A DNA stretch of 64,000 nt from SIG299 sp045531955 (GTDB lineage Bacteria; Bacillota; Clostridia; Lachnospirales; Lachnospiraceae). Below, piece by piece: positions 24,713 through 34,960 of the stretch. The DNA lies in assembly GCA_045531955.1 (NCBI GenBank), contig JAZSFC010000024.1, forward strand, positions 1-64,000, read 5' to 3'. The notes under the pieces are model-generated. The model searched no databases and was not told the origin of the DNA. It worked only from the letters and a program-made list of their open reading frames with translations. The translations under genes were made by a program, and so were the position numbers. Position 1 is the first letter of the stretch. Every line of letters begins with the position of its first letter.

Positions 24713-27700
24713 TTACATATCATGAATTTCGCTGTGTAATTCCTGTAAGGACTTTACTTCGCTGTTGCCATGCTTCTTGAGATAGTGGATACCGTCTGCG
24801 GTAGCCTTTGCTGCAGCAACGGTTGTCATGTAAGGAACCTTTGCCTTGATGGCAGCTTTACGCAAGTAGCTGTCATCGTTTACACTGTCTTTTCCAACCG
24901 GAGAATTGATGATTAAGTCAATCTTTCCATTTGTAATTAAATCCTTAATGTTTGGACGACCTTCGGAAAGCTTATTTACCTTAGTTGCAGGAACACCGTT
25001 GGCATTCAAAATGTCACAGGTTCCGCCGGTAGCAAGAATCTTGAAACCATCATTTGCAAGACTTCTGGCAACTTCTACAACTTCTTCTTTATCCTTGCGG
25101 TTTACAGAGATAAGGACTGTTCCTTCTAACGGAAGCTTGGACTGTGTGCCTTCCTGTGCCTTGAAGAATGCTTCACCGTAGGAAGCGGAGAGACCTAAAA
25201 CTTCACCGGTGGAACGCATTTCCGGTCCGAGAAGAGGGTCTACTTCAGGGAACATGTTGAATGGGAATACTGCTTCCTTAACACCGTAGTTCGGAATTAC
25301 CTGTTCCTTTAAGTTTGGAACCGGGGATGGCTTGCCGGTAAGTTCAGAAGTAATAATTTCTGTAGCCAGAGGCACCATGCGGATGTTACAAACCTTGGAA
25401 ACAAGCGGAACGGTACGGGATGCTCTTGGGTTAGCCTCAAGCACGTATACCTTGCCGTTTTCGATGGCGTACTGCATATTCATTAAGCCCTTAACGTGCA
25501 TTTCTTCTGCAATCTTTCTTGTGTATTCCTTAATGGTAGCAACATTCTCCGGAGAGATGTGTACGGAAGGAAGGATACAAGCGGAGTCACCGGAGTGTAC
25601 GCCGGCAAGCTCGATATGTTCCATAACTGCAGGAACGAAAGCGTGGGTGCCGTCGCTGATGGCATCTGCTTCACATTCCAGTGCGTGATTTAAGAAACGG
25701 TCGATGAGGATTGGACGGTCAGGGGTTACGCCGATAGCTGCATTCATGTAGTTTCTCATGCCTTCGTCGTCGTAAACCACTTCCATGCCGCGGCCGCCTA
25801 AAACGTAGGACGGACGAACCATGGTTGGGTAACCGATTTTGTGAGCAATTTCGAGAGCTTCTTCTACGGTTACTGCCATTCCGGATTCCGGCATAGGAAT
25901 TTCTAACTTATCCATCATTTCGCGGAATAAGTCGCGGTCTTCTGCTAAGTCGATAACTGCAGGGGAAGTACCGAGAATCTTTACGCCGTTCTTTTCCAGG
26001 TCTGCAGCCAGGTTCAGTGGAGTCTGACCGCCGAACTGTGCGATAACGCCAAGAGGCTGTTCTTTCTTGTAAATGCTTAATACATCTTCTAATGTAAGTG
26101 GCTCGAAGTATAACTTATCGGAAGTATCGTAGTCAGTGGATACGGTTTCCGGATTACAGTTAACGATAATGGTTTCGAAGCCCATCTTCTTACAAGCAAG
26201 GGATGCATGTACACAACAGTAGTCGAATTCGATACCCTGGCCGATACGGTTTGGACCGCCGCCGAGAATCATAATCTTTTTGTTGTTGGATACCGGATTC
26301 TTATCGGTTGCGTTGTAAGTGGAGTAGTAGTACTCTCTGTCCTGGGTGCCGCTTACGTGAACGCCTTCCCAAGCTTCCTCGCAGCCAAGCTCGATACGGC
26401 GGTTGCGGATATCTGCTTCCGGAATCTCTAAAATCTGGCTTAAGTACTTATCGGAGAAGCCGTTCTTCTTTGCTGCAACCAGTGCATCGTCAGCAGGAAG
26501 CTTGCCCTTGTTTGCAGCGAGAGCTTCTTCTTCCTCCACTAATTCCTGCATCTGTTTGATGAAGAAATGCTTAACCTTAGTAATGTTGTGGATTTCATCT
26601 ACGGTAGCACCCTTACGGAGAGCTTCATACATAAGGAAATGACGCTCACTGGAAGGAGTGAGTAACTGCTTTAATAATTCTTCCTTAGTTAAGGAATTGA
26701 AGTTCTTAGCATAACCAAGACCGTAACGGCCGGTTTCGAGAGAACGGATTGCCTTTTGGAATGCTTCCTTGTAGGTCTTACCGATACTCATTACTTCACC
26801 AACGGCACGCATCTGGGTACCGAGCTTATCTTCAACGCCCTTGAACTTTTCGAATGCCCAACGTGCAAACTTGATTACTACATAGTCGCCGTCCGGAACG
26901 TACTTATCAAGAGTACCGTACTTACCGCAAGGAATATCCTTTAAAGTAAGACCTGCTGCAAGAAGTGCGGATACTAAAGCGATAGGGAAACCGGTTGCCT
27001 TAGATGCAAGTGCAGAGGAACGGGAAGTACGTGGGTTAATTTCAATAACGATGATACGGTCGGTAACAGGGTCATGAGCGAACTGCACGTTGGTACCACC
27101 GATAACTTCTACGGATTCTACAATCTTAAATGCCTGTTCTTTTAATCTTTCCTGACACTCCTTGGAAATGGTGAGCATCGGAGCGGAGCAGAAAGAGTCA
27201 CCGGTATGTACACCCAGTGGGTCGATGTTTTCGATGAAGCAGACGGTAATCATGTTGTTATCTGCGTCACGGACAACTTCTACTTCTAATTCTTCCCAGC
27301 CGAGGATGGATTCTTCTACAAGAACCTGTCCTACTAAGGAAGCCTGAAGACCTCTTGCACATACGGTGGAGAGTTCTTCTTTGTTGTAAACGAGACCGCC
27401 GCCGGCACCGCCCATGGTATAAGCCGGACGAAGAACAACCGGGTAGCCAAGTTTATCGGCAATAGCGAGAGCTTCATCTACAGAGTAAGCAACTTCACTG
27501 CGGGCCATTTCGATACCAAGGGCTTCCATTGCCTTCTTGAACTCGACACGGTCTTCACCGCGTTCGATGGCATCTACCTGTACGCCGATAACTTTTACAT
27601 TATATTTATCAAGAATACCTGCCTGATTTAACTCGGAACAAAGGTTAAGACCGGACTGTCCTCCAAGGTTTGGAAGTAATGCATCCGGACGCTCTTTGGC

Positions 27701-27934
27701 GATAATCTGCTCGAGTCTTTCTACATTAAGAGGCTCGATGTAAGTTACATCTGCGGTTTCCGGGTCGGTCATGATGGTAGCCGGGTTGGAGTTTACCAGT
27801 ACGATTTCGTAGCCGAGGCTCTTTAAAGCCTTGCAGGCCTGGGTACCGGAGTAGTCAAACTCACATGCCTGTCCGATGATGATAGGACCGGAACCAATGA
27901 TAAGAACTTTGTTAATGTCTTCACGTTTTGGCAT
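24713..27934 (-). CDS. carB: Carbamoyl-phosphate synthase large subunit
   Basis: 1073 residues, the full family length. Two duplicated ATP-grasp halves are visible: the N-terminal synthase half (KVLIIGSGPIIIGQACEFDYSG, starting near residue 8) and the second (KIMILGGGPNRIGQGIEFDYC, starting near 555), each with metal- and ATP-binding motifs (EINPRTSRSSALASKATG, EANPRASRTVPLVSK). An MGS-like allosteric domain closes the protein (about 935-1073; ILATGGTCDILNANG). It makes carbamoyl phosphate for pyrimidine and arginine synthesis together with the glutaminase subunit CarA. carA is not adjacent in this window. AGGAGG eight bases upstream fixes the start at 27934. Confidence 0.97.
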   Translation of the reverse strand: MPKREDINKVLIIGSGPIIIGQACEFDYSGTQACKALKSLGYEIVLVNSNPATIMTDPETADVTYIEPLNVERLEQIIAKERPDALLPNLGGQSGLNLCSELNQAGILDKYNVKVIGVQVDAIERGEDRVEFKKAMEALGIEMARSEVAYSVDEALAIADKLGYPVVLRPAYTMGGAGGGLVYNKEELSTVCARGLQASLVGQVLVEESILGWEELEVEVVRDADNNMITVCFIENIDPLGVHTGDSFCSAPMLTISKECQERLKEQAFKIVESVEVIGGTNVQFAHDPVTDRIIVIEINPRTSRSSALASKATGFPIALVSALLAAGLTLKDIPCGKYGTLDKYVPDGDYVVIKFARWAFEKFKGVEDKLGTQMRAVGEVMSIGKTYKEAFQKAIRSLETGRYGLGYAKNFNSLTKEELLKQLLTPSSERHFLMYEALRKGATVDEIHNITKVKHFFIKQMQELVEEEEALAANKGKLPADDALVAAKKNGFSDKYLSQILEIPEADIRNRRIELGCEEAWEGVHVSGTQDREYYYSTYNATDKNPVSNNKKIMILGGGPNRIGQGIEFDYCCVHASLACKKMGFETIIVNCNPETVSTDYDTSDKLYFEPLTLEDVLSIYKKEQPLGVIAQFGGQTPLNLAADLEKNGVKILGTSPAVIDLAEDRDLFREMMDKLEIPMPESGMAVTVEEALEIAHKIGYPTMVRPSYVLGGRGMEVVYDDEGMRNYMNAAIGVTPDRPILIDRFLNHALECEADAISDGTHAFVPAVMEHIELAGVHSGDSACILPSVHISPENVATIKEYTRKIAEEMHVKGLMNMQYAIENGKVYVLEANPRASRTVPLVSKVCNIRMVPLATEIITSELTGKPSPVPNLKEQVIPNYGVKEAVFPFNMFPEVDPLLGPEMRSTGEVLGLSASYGEAFFKAQEGTQSKLPLEGTVLISVNRKDKEEVVEVARSLANDGFKILATGGTCDILNANGVPATKVNKLSEGRPNIKDLITNGKIDLIINSPVGKDSVNDDSYLRKAAIKAKVPYMTTVAAAKATADGIHYLKKHGNSEVKSLQELHSEIHDM

Positions 27935-27991
27935 TGATGTATCCTCCTGAAAAATTTGATTCAAATTTATTTCATTGTATCTCAACTTTAT

Positions 27992-28019
27992 ATTATATCG
28001 CAATTCTGAAAAATCACAA
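27992..28019 (-). promoter_or_regulatory. Promoter of carB
   Basis: Minus strand TTGTGA (28014-28019), 16-base spacer, TATAAT (27992-27997). The leader is only about 55 bases; no PyrR or other attenuator was recognised. Confidence 0.6.
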
Positions 28020-28198
28020 GAAAAATTTAACAAAGTAGCGTGAAAAAATTTGGGGCAAATTGGTGGATTCTTTGGTGAGTTTGTCTAAATTGATTTAAAT
28101 TGTGCAAAAATGAGATTCCTGATAACCGAAAATAAAATAATTTATTTGCAGGGCTTGAAATTCCGGAGTTTAGATGGTAAAGAAAGGGCTGTTTTTTA

Positions 28199-28227
28199 TT
28201 GTGCAAATGAAAAAAACGTGTTATTCT
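28199..28227 (+). promoter_or_regulatory. Promoter of the LRR protein gene
   Basis: TTGTGC (28199-28204), 17-base spacer, TATTCT (28222-28227). The 230-base AT-rich gap 28035-28264 otherwise shows nothing recognisable. Confidence 0.5.
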
Positions 28228-28264
28228 TAAAATAGGGAAAGAATGTGATGAAGGAGGTGGAACC

Positions 28265-29599
28265 GTGACTGGGGAAAACAGATATGAAAACGGAAGACCG
28301 GAGCCGTTGGGGCCGGAGTATCTGGTGTTCGAAGGCAACCGTTTTCTGATTGATGGTGGTGCGCTAAAAGACGTACAGATAGAAAACAAGGTGGTCCGTA
28401 TTCCGGATTCTGTTACGGAAATCCGCCGCCAGGCATTTTTGGATGCACGATTGCTTGGAAAGATGGAAATACTAGTTGTTCCTGCTTCCGTACAAAAAAT
28501 TGACCGCTTATCCTTTGCCGGTATGGCCGGGTTGAAATTGGTAGAGTTACAGGCTCAAATTGTTACTTTGGAGCAAGGGGTGTTCCGCAATTGTATGGAT
28601 TTGGAAGCAATTGTTCTGCCAAATACGTTAAGACTAATTGACAGCCGTGCTTTTGAAAATTGCCTGAACCTGGTGAAGGCAGAGCTTCCGCGGGCCTGGG
28701 TGCAAATAGCGGAAGATGCTTTTTTGAATTGTGTTAAGCTGAAAGACAAGCGTATTCAAAGAGGAATAGAGGAAGCAGAGTATAAAAGAAAAAAAGAAGA
28801 ACTGGAGACCAGAAAAGCACGTTTTCCGCATTTGTTTGTTAAGGACGAAGTCAGTACAGAAAAAGAGAAAACGGCGGAAACTGTGCTTATGGACGAAGAA
28901 TTGCAGTTACCGGAATTTTCTGCTCCGGAAGTTTCGCAGATACAAAATTCGGATGCTCCGAAAAGAACGGAAACCTTTCAGGCAAATTTTTGCATATACG
29001 AAGGAGTATTGGAGCGCTGTGAGGTTTACGGAAACAGTATAAAGATTCCGGAAGGCGTTACCGCACTGGCAGACCGGGTATTTTACGGAATAAGCGGATT
29101 GGAGGAAATAGTGTTTCCGTCTACCCTTTCTTATATCGGAGTGGAGGCTTTGGAAGGAACGGCATGGCTTGAGAGAGAGAGGGAAAAGAACAGTTATGTG
29201 GTAGTAAACGGAATTTTGATTTCGGCATTTTATAAAAGTATGGTTATGGAGGCAAAATTGCCGGATACCGTCTATCGTATTGCTCCGTATGCATTTTATA
29301 AAAGCGGGGCACAGCTGGTAATCATACCGGATAGTGTGAGAGAAATTGATGCCCGGGCTTTTGTGGAATCTGACATTACGGAAATTGATTTTTCGGCGAG
29401 AGCGGATGTGATACTTCACACACCGTTGGCAGTTCGATGCGGCTCGTTAAGGGAATTGTATTTCCCGGGAAAAACCAGTCGTCTGGAAGAAGGATTTGTA
29501 CAAGACTGTCCTGCGTTAAAACGTGTTTGCTTAAAATGGGCACAGACCGTGGTGGATAAGGGCGCGTTCCCGGAGAACGTGAGAATTTGGGTATTGTAA
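28265..29599 (+). CDS. BspA-like leucine-rich-repeat (LRR_5) protein
   Basis: 444 residues starting with GTG, supported by AAGGAGGTGG five bases upstream. Two LRR_5 blocks of about 23-residue repeats, residues about 20-160 (IPDSVTEIRRQAFLDA..., VLPNTLRLIDSRAFENC) and about 245-440 (IPEGVTALADRVFYGIS, LPDTVYRIAPYAFYKS), are separated by a charged linker (EYKRKKEELETRKARF..., about 165-230). There is no signal peptide or anchor, so it appears cytoplasmic, unlike surface BspA proteins. Such repeats mediate protein contacts; the partner is unknown. It is followed by the promoter of the signalling operon. Confidence 0.82.
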   Translation: MTGENRYENGRPEPLGPEYLVFEGNRFLIDGGALKDVQIENKVVRIPDSVTEIRRQAFLDARLLGKMEILVVPASVQKIDRLSFAGMAGLKLVELQAQIVTLEQGVFRNCMDLEAIVLPNTLRLIDSRAFENCLNLVKAELPRAWVQIAEDAFLNCVKLKDKRIQRGIEEAEYKRKKEELETRKARFPHLFVKDEVSTEKEKTAETVLMDEELQLPEFSAPEVSQIQNSDAPKRTETFQANFCIYEGVLERCEVYGNSIKIPEGVTALADRVFYGISGLEEIVFPSTLSYIGVEALEGTAWLEREREKNSYVVVNGILISAFYKSMVMEAKLPDTVYRIAPYAFYKSGAQLVIIPDSVREIDARAFVESDITEIDFSARADVILHTPLAVRCGSLRELYFPGKTSRLEEGFVQDCPALKRVCLKWAQTVVDKGAFPENVRIWVL

Positions 29600-29603
29600 T
29601 CAA

Positions 29604-29632
29604 TTGAATTCACAGACAGAAAGTGGTATACT
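29604..29632 (+). promoter_or_regulatory. Promoter of the five-gene signalling operon
   Basis: TTGAAT (29604-29609), 17-base spacer, TATACT (29627-29632), 52 bases before the first start codon. Confidence 0.7.
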
Positions 29633-29684
29633 ATTATTTTAGTGGAAATTGTTGAAAATGTGATTTAAGAAAGGTGTAAGCCGG

Positions 29685-31562
29685 ATGCTGTACGGAAAGA
29701 AGATAATTGCATTATGTATTGCGAATGCAGGAGATAACCGGAACTTTGAATTTATACATGCAATGAATCATCATCTGCAGAAAAAAGGTTATAAACTGTT
29801 TATTTATCATACCTGCACTGACTTTTACAATCAAAAGCAATGTGAAGAGGGTGAAAAGGCAGTATTTGATCTGATGGATTACGACATCATTGATGCAGTG
29901 GTGGTATGTTGTGAATCTTTTAAGGAGGATGCCTTAATCAACCGGCTGATTGCTACAGCAAACGGGAATAATACCCCGGTTATTTCCGTAGGAGAGGTGC
30001 GCCCAAATGCAGTACCGCTGATGTTTGACTACGAAAGCGGTTTTGAGGAAATTGTTCGTCATGTGGTAGAAGAACACGGAATTCACCATACTTGTATGCT
30101 GGCAGGTTTCCAAGGGGAATATCATTCGGAAAACAGAATTGACATATATAAAAAAGTTCTAAAGGAAAATGGTTTGAATTTTTCTGACAAACAAATCTTT
30201 TACGGCGATTATTGGTGGGGACCAACGAAACATGCAGTTCAGCGTATGATTGCGGAGGAAAATGTTCCACGGGCAATTATTTGCGCTAATGACAGCATGG
30301 CGATTACTGTGTGTGAAGAATTGAAAAAGAATGGTTATGCGGTACCGGAACAGGTTATGGTTACCGGTTTTGACGGAACATTGGAGGCCCAAGTGCATAA
30401 GCCTGCTATTACTACGGCAAAGTGTGATATGAATCTGGCTGCAAAAGAAATTATCAACATCCTGGAGCAAATCGAGAAAAAGCAGCAACTTCAGCAAGTA
30501 TATGAAGTTCCGTATGTCCGGGCGATTTACCGTTCCTGCGGTTGTCAGCGCAGAGCTCATCACGGTATTAATATCGGTGAACGATTGAAGTGGGCAGAAG
30601 ACAGGTTTTATAAATACCAGGATGATGAACGGACATTGATGGAAGTGTCGGAAATGATTCTGGGATGTGATTCACCAAAACAGTTTGCTGAGTGTCTGAA
30701 GGTATTTAAATTTTACAATGTGTGTGTTGTGCTAAATGAGGATTGTTTGGATGAAACCATTAATCCGGCATCTTTTGAGCGTTCAACGCCTTTTGATGAC
30801 AGAATGCAAGTGGTATATCGTACAGAAGTGGAGGATGCTCTGTTTCCGGAACCAATGCCTTTGTCCGCTGTACTACCTGATTTAGAGGCGCGCATGCAAC
30901 AAGAAGATCCGATTTTGTTTAATGCGCTAAACTATCTCGGAAAACCGTTCGGTTATTTGTATTTTGGTTCATTTTCACCGGAGGAATACACTAAGATTTT
31001 ACAGTATGTAAAAACGCTTAGTAATGCATTTGGTACATACCGTGTTATTAAAAATCTGAAATATACAGCAGCAAGTATAGAAGAACTGTCCCGTTTGGAC
31101 CATTTAACCGGAATATTAAACCGTACCGGATTTTATGCTGCGTTACCGGAGCTTATGGAAAAGGCCGGCGGAAAATATATCATGACAGCGTCCCTGGATG
31201 TGGATAACTTAAAGAAAACCAACGATCAGTATGGACATGCTGCCGGTGATTTTATCATCAAAAAAATAGCACAGGCCATGGAACAGGTACCTTTTGAAGA
31301 AAAACTGTGCGGCAGATTCGGCGGCGATGAGATGGTAATGTGTGTTGTGGCAGATACGGTGGCGGAAGAAAGTCTTTTGAAAGACAGAATAGAAAAGTAT
31401 TTGGATGATGTGAACAGAAAAGAAGAAAAACCGTATGCAGCAGAAGCCAGCATCGGTATTGTTACAATGAAGGCAGATGTTTTTGATATTAGAACGGCTT
31501 TAAAACGTTCCGATCAGATTATGTATGAAAATAAAGCCAGAAAAAAGGCCGGCAGGTCTTAG
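29685..31562 (+). CDS. LacI-type sensor domain fused to GGDEF diguanylate cyclase
   Basis: 625 residues. Residues about 5-290 form a Peripla_BP_3/LacI-type ligand-binding fold (ALCIANAGDNRNFEFIHAMNHH; AIICANDSMAITVCEELKKNGY; VTGFDGTLEAQ) without a signal peptide or DNA-binding domain, so the ligand is sensed in the cytoplasm. A cysteine-containing linker (YRSCGCQRRAHHG) and a GAF-like middle part follow. The C-terminal cyclase (about 475-622) has DHLTGILNRTGF, DVDNLKKTNDQYGHAAGD and the active-site variant RFGGDEM in place of GGDEF/GGEEF. No RxxD inhibitory site is seen just before it. First gene of the operon; nine bases to the next gene. Confidence 0.9.
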   Translation: MLYGKKIIALCIANAGDNRNFEFIHAMNHHLQKKGYKLFIYHTCTDFYNQKQCEEGEKAVFDLMDYDIIDAVVVCCESFKEDALINRLIATANGNNTPVISVGEVRPNAVPLMFDYESGFEEIVRHVVEEHGIHHTCMLAGFQGEYHSENRIDIYKKVLKENGLNFSDKQIFYGDYWWGPTKHAVQRMIAEENVPRAIICANDSMAITVCEELKKNGYAVPEQVMVTGFDGTLEAQVHKPAITTAKCDMNLAAKEIINILEQIEKKQQLQQVYEVPYVRAIYRSCGCQRRAHHGINIGERLKWAEDRFYKYQDDERTLMEVSEMILGCDSPKQFAECLKVFKFYNVCVVLNEDCLDETINPASFERSTPFDDRMQVVYRTEVEDALFPEPMPLSAVLPDLEARMQQEDPILFNALNYLGKPFGYLYFGSFSPEEYTKILQYVKTLSNAFGTYRVIKNLKYTAASIEELSRLDHLTGILNRTGFYAALPELMEKAGGKYIMTASLDVDNLKKTNDQYGHAAGDFIIKKIAQAMEQVPFEEKLCGRFGGDEMVMCVVADTVAEESLLKDRIEKYLDDVNRKEEKPYAAEASIGIVTMKADVFDIRTALKRSDQIMYENKARKKAGRS

Positions 31563-31576
31563 TCGGAGGTGTGATA

Positions 31577-33574
31577 ATGAAACGTATATTGGTGGTTGAC
31601 GATTCCACAACAATTTTAAAATTTGTGGAAGGAATTTTGCAGGACAAATACAAGGTGGCACTGGTAAAATCCGGTGAACTTGCCTTGGCATATTTAAAAG
31701 AAAATCCGGTGGATATGGTGTTACTGGACATTTTCATGCCGAAGATGGATGGTTTTGAAACCTTTAAACGGATTCAGGAGCTTGAACCGAAATGTGATGT
31801 TCCGGTTGTGTTCTTTACATCCGGAGTAGAGGCGGAAAATGAAATCAGGGCGCTGGAAATGGGTGCAAAAGACTTTATCCGTAAACCGTTTGTACCTCAG
31901 GTTATGTTAAACCGAATCAATAATATTTTGGAACTGGACGAACTGACCAAAAATCTGGAGCGGAAAGTAGAGCAGAAAACCCGTCAGGTGGAGCAGCTTT
32001 CCTTCGAAATTATTGCTACGATTGCAAGTATGATTGAAGCAAAGGACAGCTATACCAAAGGCCATTCCATCCGTGTGGCGGAATACAGTGCGGCATTGGC
32101 AAACGCTTTGGGATGGAAGGAAGAAACTGTTAAAAATTTGCGATATATTGCGTTGTTGCATGATATCGGCAAGGTTGGTATCCCGGACAGAGTATTAAAT
32201 AAACCGGGTAAATTAACGGAAACGGAATTTAATATTATCAAGTCACATACCACTATCGGTGGTGATATTTTAAAGGATATCGAGACTATTTCTTATGTAG
32301 ATGCAGGGGCAAAATATCATCATGAGCGTTTTGACGGTAAAGGTTATCCAAGCGGCCTCAGCGGGTTAAACATTCCTAATGTGGCCCGTATTATCAGTAT
32401 TGCGGACGCGTATGATGCCATGAACAGTAAGCGTGTTTACCGTGATGCCCTGCAGGAGCATATCATCCGTGATGAACTGGTGAATGGTAAAGGAACTCAG
32501 TTTGATCCGGAGTTTTTGGATGTATTTGTAAAGCTTATGGATGAAGGAAAGCTTTATATTCCGCCGGAAGTGGAAGAGGAAAAGGAAAAAACCATTACCG
32601 GTGAAGGTGCCCAGCTGATTCAGCAAATCATGAAGAGCATCGAAGAAGAAGCCAGAAAGGCCGGTGATACTGATTACCTGACCGGTTTACTCGGAAGAAA
32701 GAGCGGCGAAGACCGAATTGCGCGGGCAATACAGGAAATGTCCGGTTGTCTGGCGTTCATTGATTTGGATAACTTAAAGAAAACCAATGATACCATGGGA
32801 CATCTTGCAGGAGACTTTGCATTGATGACTGTAGGTGAAGTGCTGACGGAGCATAGTCAGAATGCCATTGCTATGCGTCTTGGCGGCGATGAATTTGTTT
32901 ATTATATGATCGGAGCGGGTAAAGAAGATGCGAAGGAACGCATGGATGCCATCTTTAAAGCCTTTGATGCAAAGAAAGAAAAGAGTTCTTATTTAAGCAA
33001 TTCTTCCCTTTCCGTAGGTCTTTGTCTGGCAGCTCCAAACGATTTGTATTCCGATGTTTTGGGCAATGCGGATAAGGCATTGTATCATGTAAAGCAGCGC
33101 GGTAAGAACAGCTACTATTTTTATACAAGCTCCTTAAATCAGGCAAAGAAGAATTCTTCGGATGATTTAAACCGATTAATTTCCGGTTTAAAGAACGAAG
33201 GCGGCTATAGCGGCTCCCTGAATGTGGAATATCGTGAATTTGCCAAGATGTATGATTTTGTGCGTTACATAGCAGAACGGTTCAGCCATAATCTGGAATT
33301 GATTATGATTACCGTGCAGCCGGAGGTGGCAGGCAGCCTTTATATTGATGAGAAGGAAGCTGCCATGATGTGCATGGAAAAAACGATTCAGGCATCGCTT
33401 CGTACCGTGGATGTCTGCACCCGGTTCAGCAGCGAACAGTTCCTCGTTATTTTAATGGATGCGGAAAAAGAAGACATTGATGTTATTACCAACCGTATTT
33501 TTGATAACTTTGCAAAAGTATATAAGGGTAAGCCGTTGTCTTTGGATTACGATATTGCTGAACTGTCGAAATAA
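31577..33574 (+). CDS. REC-HD-GYP-GGDEF response regulator with second degenerate GGDEF domain (paralogue 1)
   Basis: 665 residues. Receiver domain 1-120 (ILVVDDSTT; phosphoacceptor in MVLLDIFMP; KPF near 105). HD-GYP phosphodiesterase, about 145-340: HDIGKVGIPD, HTTIGGDIL, HHERFDGKGYPSGLSG. GGDEF domain, about 365-515: DYLTGLLGRKSG, IDLDNLKKTNDTMGHLAGD and MRLGGDEF. The last 135 residues look like another GGDEF fold in which the active-site loop reads RFSSEQF, so it is probably inactive. The protein could both make and break cyclic di-GMP under phosphorylation control. GGAGG seven bases upstream favours the ATG at 31577 over the GTG at 31571. Confidence 0.92.
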   Translation: MKRILVVDDSTTILKFVEGILQDKYKVALVKSGELALAYLKENPVDMVLLDIFMPKMDGFETFKRIQELEPKCDVPVVFFTSGVEAENEIRALEMGAKDFIRKPFVPQVMLNRINNILELDELTKNLERKVEQKTRQVEQLSFEIIATIASMIEAKDSYTKGHSIRVAEYSAALANALGWKEETVKNLRYIALLHDIGKVGIPDRVLNKPGKLTETEFNIIKSHTTIGGDILKDIETISYVDAGAKYHHERFDGKGYPSGLSGLNIPNVARIISIADAYDAMNSKRVYRDALQEHIIRDELVNGKGTQFDPEFLDVFVKLMDEGKLYIPPEVEEEKEKTITGEGAQLIQQIMKSIEEEARKAGDTDYLTGLLGRKSGEDRIARAIQEMSGCLAFIDLDNLKKTNDTMGHLAGDFALMTVGEVLTEHSQNAIAMRLGGDEFVYYMIGAGKEDAKERMDAIFKAFDAKKEKSSYLSNSSLSVGLCLAAPNDLYSDVLGNADKALYHVKQRGKNSYYFYTSSLNQAKKNSSDDLNRLISGLKNEGGYSGSLNVEYREFAKMYDFVRYIAERFSHNLELIMITVQPEVAGSLYIDEKEAAMMCMEKTIQASLRTVDVCTRFSSEQFLVILMDAEKEDIDVITNRIFDNFAKVYKGKPLSLDYDIAELSK

Positions 33575-33592
33575 AACGGGAGAAAAGGGAGA

Positions 33593-34948
33593 ATGGATTA
33601 TTTTAACTTAAAATTTCATAAGACTACGGTAAAGAATGAGATTTTTGCCGGAATAGCCATGTTTATGGCAATGTCCTATATTTTGGTAGTATGTCCTACT
33701 GTGCTTTCCGGCGCAGGAATGGATTATAACGGGGTGTTTTTAGCAACAGTTTGTGTTACGGGATTTACTACAATTGTATCAGCATTTTATACGAAACTGC
33801 CGATTGCGCTTGCACCGGGTCTGGGAATGACCAGTATGTTTTTGACGTTGGCTACAGGCCCCCGGCAAATACCGTGGCAGACATTGCTGCTGGCAACCTA
33901 TGTGGCCGGTATCATCATTTGTGCATTTGTACGGTTTGGTACATATAACCGTATTATGGAAATTATGGATGTGAGTTTCCGGAGAATGCTGATGTCCGGA
34001 ATCGGTTTGGCTCTTTTCATGTATGGAATCAGTACTCTGGGACTGATTGAAAAGAAAAACGGAGGGTATGTGCCGGGTAGCATACAACCGGTGCCATTGA
34101 CTATTTGCATTATCAGCCTTGCCGTAATCTATTTTATGAAGCGATGGAATAAGAGAGGGTATGTACTTGCGGGTTTAATAACCGCCTATGTACTTAGTCT
34201 CAGTTTCAATTATTATGAAGCTTATCAGTTAAACGAGGTATCTGTCCGGGAATATTTTCGGGATATTTTTACCATGTCTTTTCAGTATAAAGACATCAGT
34301 AAAGTAATGCTGGAGTTTCCGGATGTTACCGTTGTCTTTGGAGAAAAGAAAAGTTTTCTTGCTTTTATCTATGCGGTTTTTGTTTTTACCATGGGTCATT
34401 TTTTCGATGCCATTGGTACAAATACTTCATCTTTTGATGCGATTACCGACAGCATTGATTTAAGGATTAAGGATACGGTTAGCTTAAAACGTGCCATTAC
34501 CGTGGATGGTATTGGAAATGTAGTCAGCGGTTTAATGGGAACCCCAACAGTAACAACCTATGGAGAATCCATGGTTGGTATTGTAAGCGGAGGTAAAACC
34601 GGTATTACTGCTCTGACGGCAGGGTGCCTGTTTTTGTTGTGCTTTTTCTTTTCACCATTATTTACTTCCATGGCAACTTATGTGGCTGCTCCTGCTTTAA
34701 TTTATGTGGGAACGAAGTTGATTCTGCGGTTTAGGGAATTTGACAGGAAGAGGATTGCAATCTTTTTATTTGGTGCCTGTTTAATTCTGTATGTCGGAAT
34801 TACGTTTAATATAGGAAATGCAGTATTATACGGCTTGGCGCTTTATACCCTCATTAACCGGATTGTGGAAAAGAAAAAGCCGGTATCTCACTGGTGGATT
34901 ATGTTAATCTTTGCGGCAGTTCATGTTTTGCTGAATTATGTGGTGTAA
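33593..34948 (+). CDS. NCS2/AzgA-type purine permease
   Basis: 451 residues with about twelve to thirteen membrane segments. The AzgA-like guanine/hypoxanthine pattern is visible: EIFAGIAMFMAMSYILVVCP (from about residue 16), LPIALAPGLGMTSMF (about 65), GHFFDAIGTNTSSFDA (about 266) and TPTVTTYGESMVGIVSGGKTG (about 311), which corresponds to the family's substrate-site region. Uptake of guanine, hypoxanthine or adenine by proton symport is the family activity. Its place inside a cyclic-di-GMP signalling operon is unusual; gaps to the neighbours are 18 and 12 bases. Confidence 0.88.
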   Translation: MDYFNLKFHKTTVKNEIFAGIAMFMAMSYILVVCPTVLSGAGMDYNGVFLATVCVTGFTTIVSAFYTKLPIALAPGLGMTSMFLTLATGPRQIPWQTLLLATYVAGIIICAFVRFGTYNRIMEIMDVSFRRMLMSGIGLALFMYGISTLGLIEKKNGGYVPGSIQPVPLTICIISLAVIYFMKRWNKRGYVLAGLITAYVLSLSFNYYEAYQLNEVSVREYFRDIFTMSFQYKDISKVMLEFPDVTVVFGEKKSFLAFIYAVFVFTMGHFFDAIGTNTSSFDAITDSIDLRIKDTVSLKRAITVDGIGNVVSGLMGTPTVTTYGESMVGIVSGGKTGITALTAGCLFLLCFFFSPLFTSMATYVAAPALIYVGTKLILRFREFDRKRIAIFLFGACLILYVGITFNIGNAVLYGLALYTLINRIVEKKKPVSHWWIMLIFAAVHVLLNYVV

Positions 34949-34960
34949 GGAGGGCAGGAT

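Noticed and set aside
33575..33592. Riboswitch in front of the purine permease gene
   Set aside because: The gap between the genes is 18 bases, leaving no room for one.
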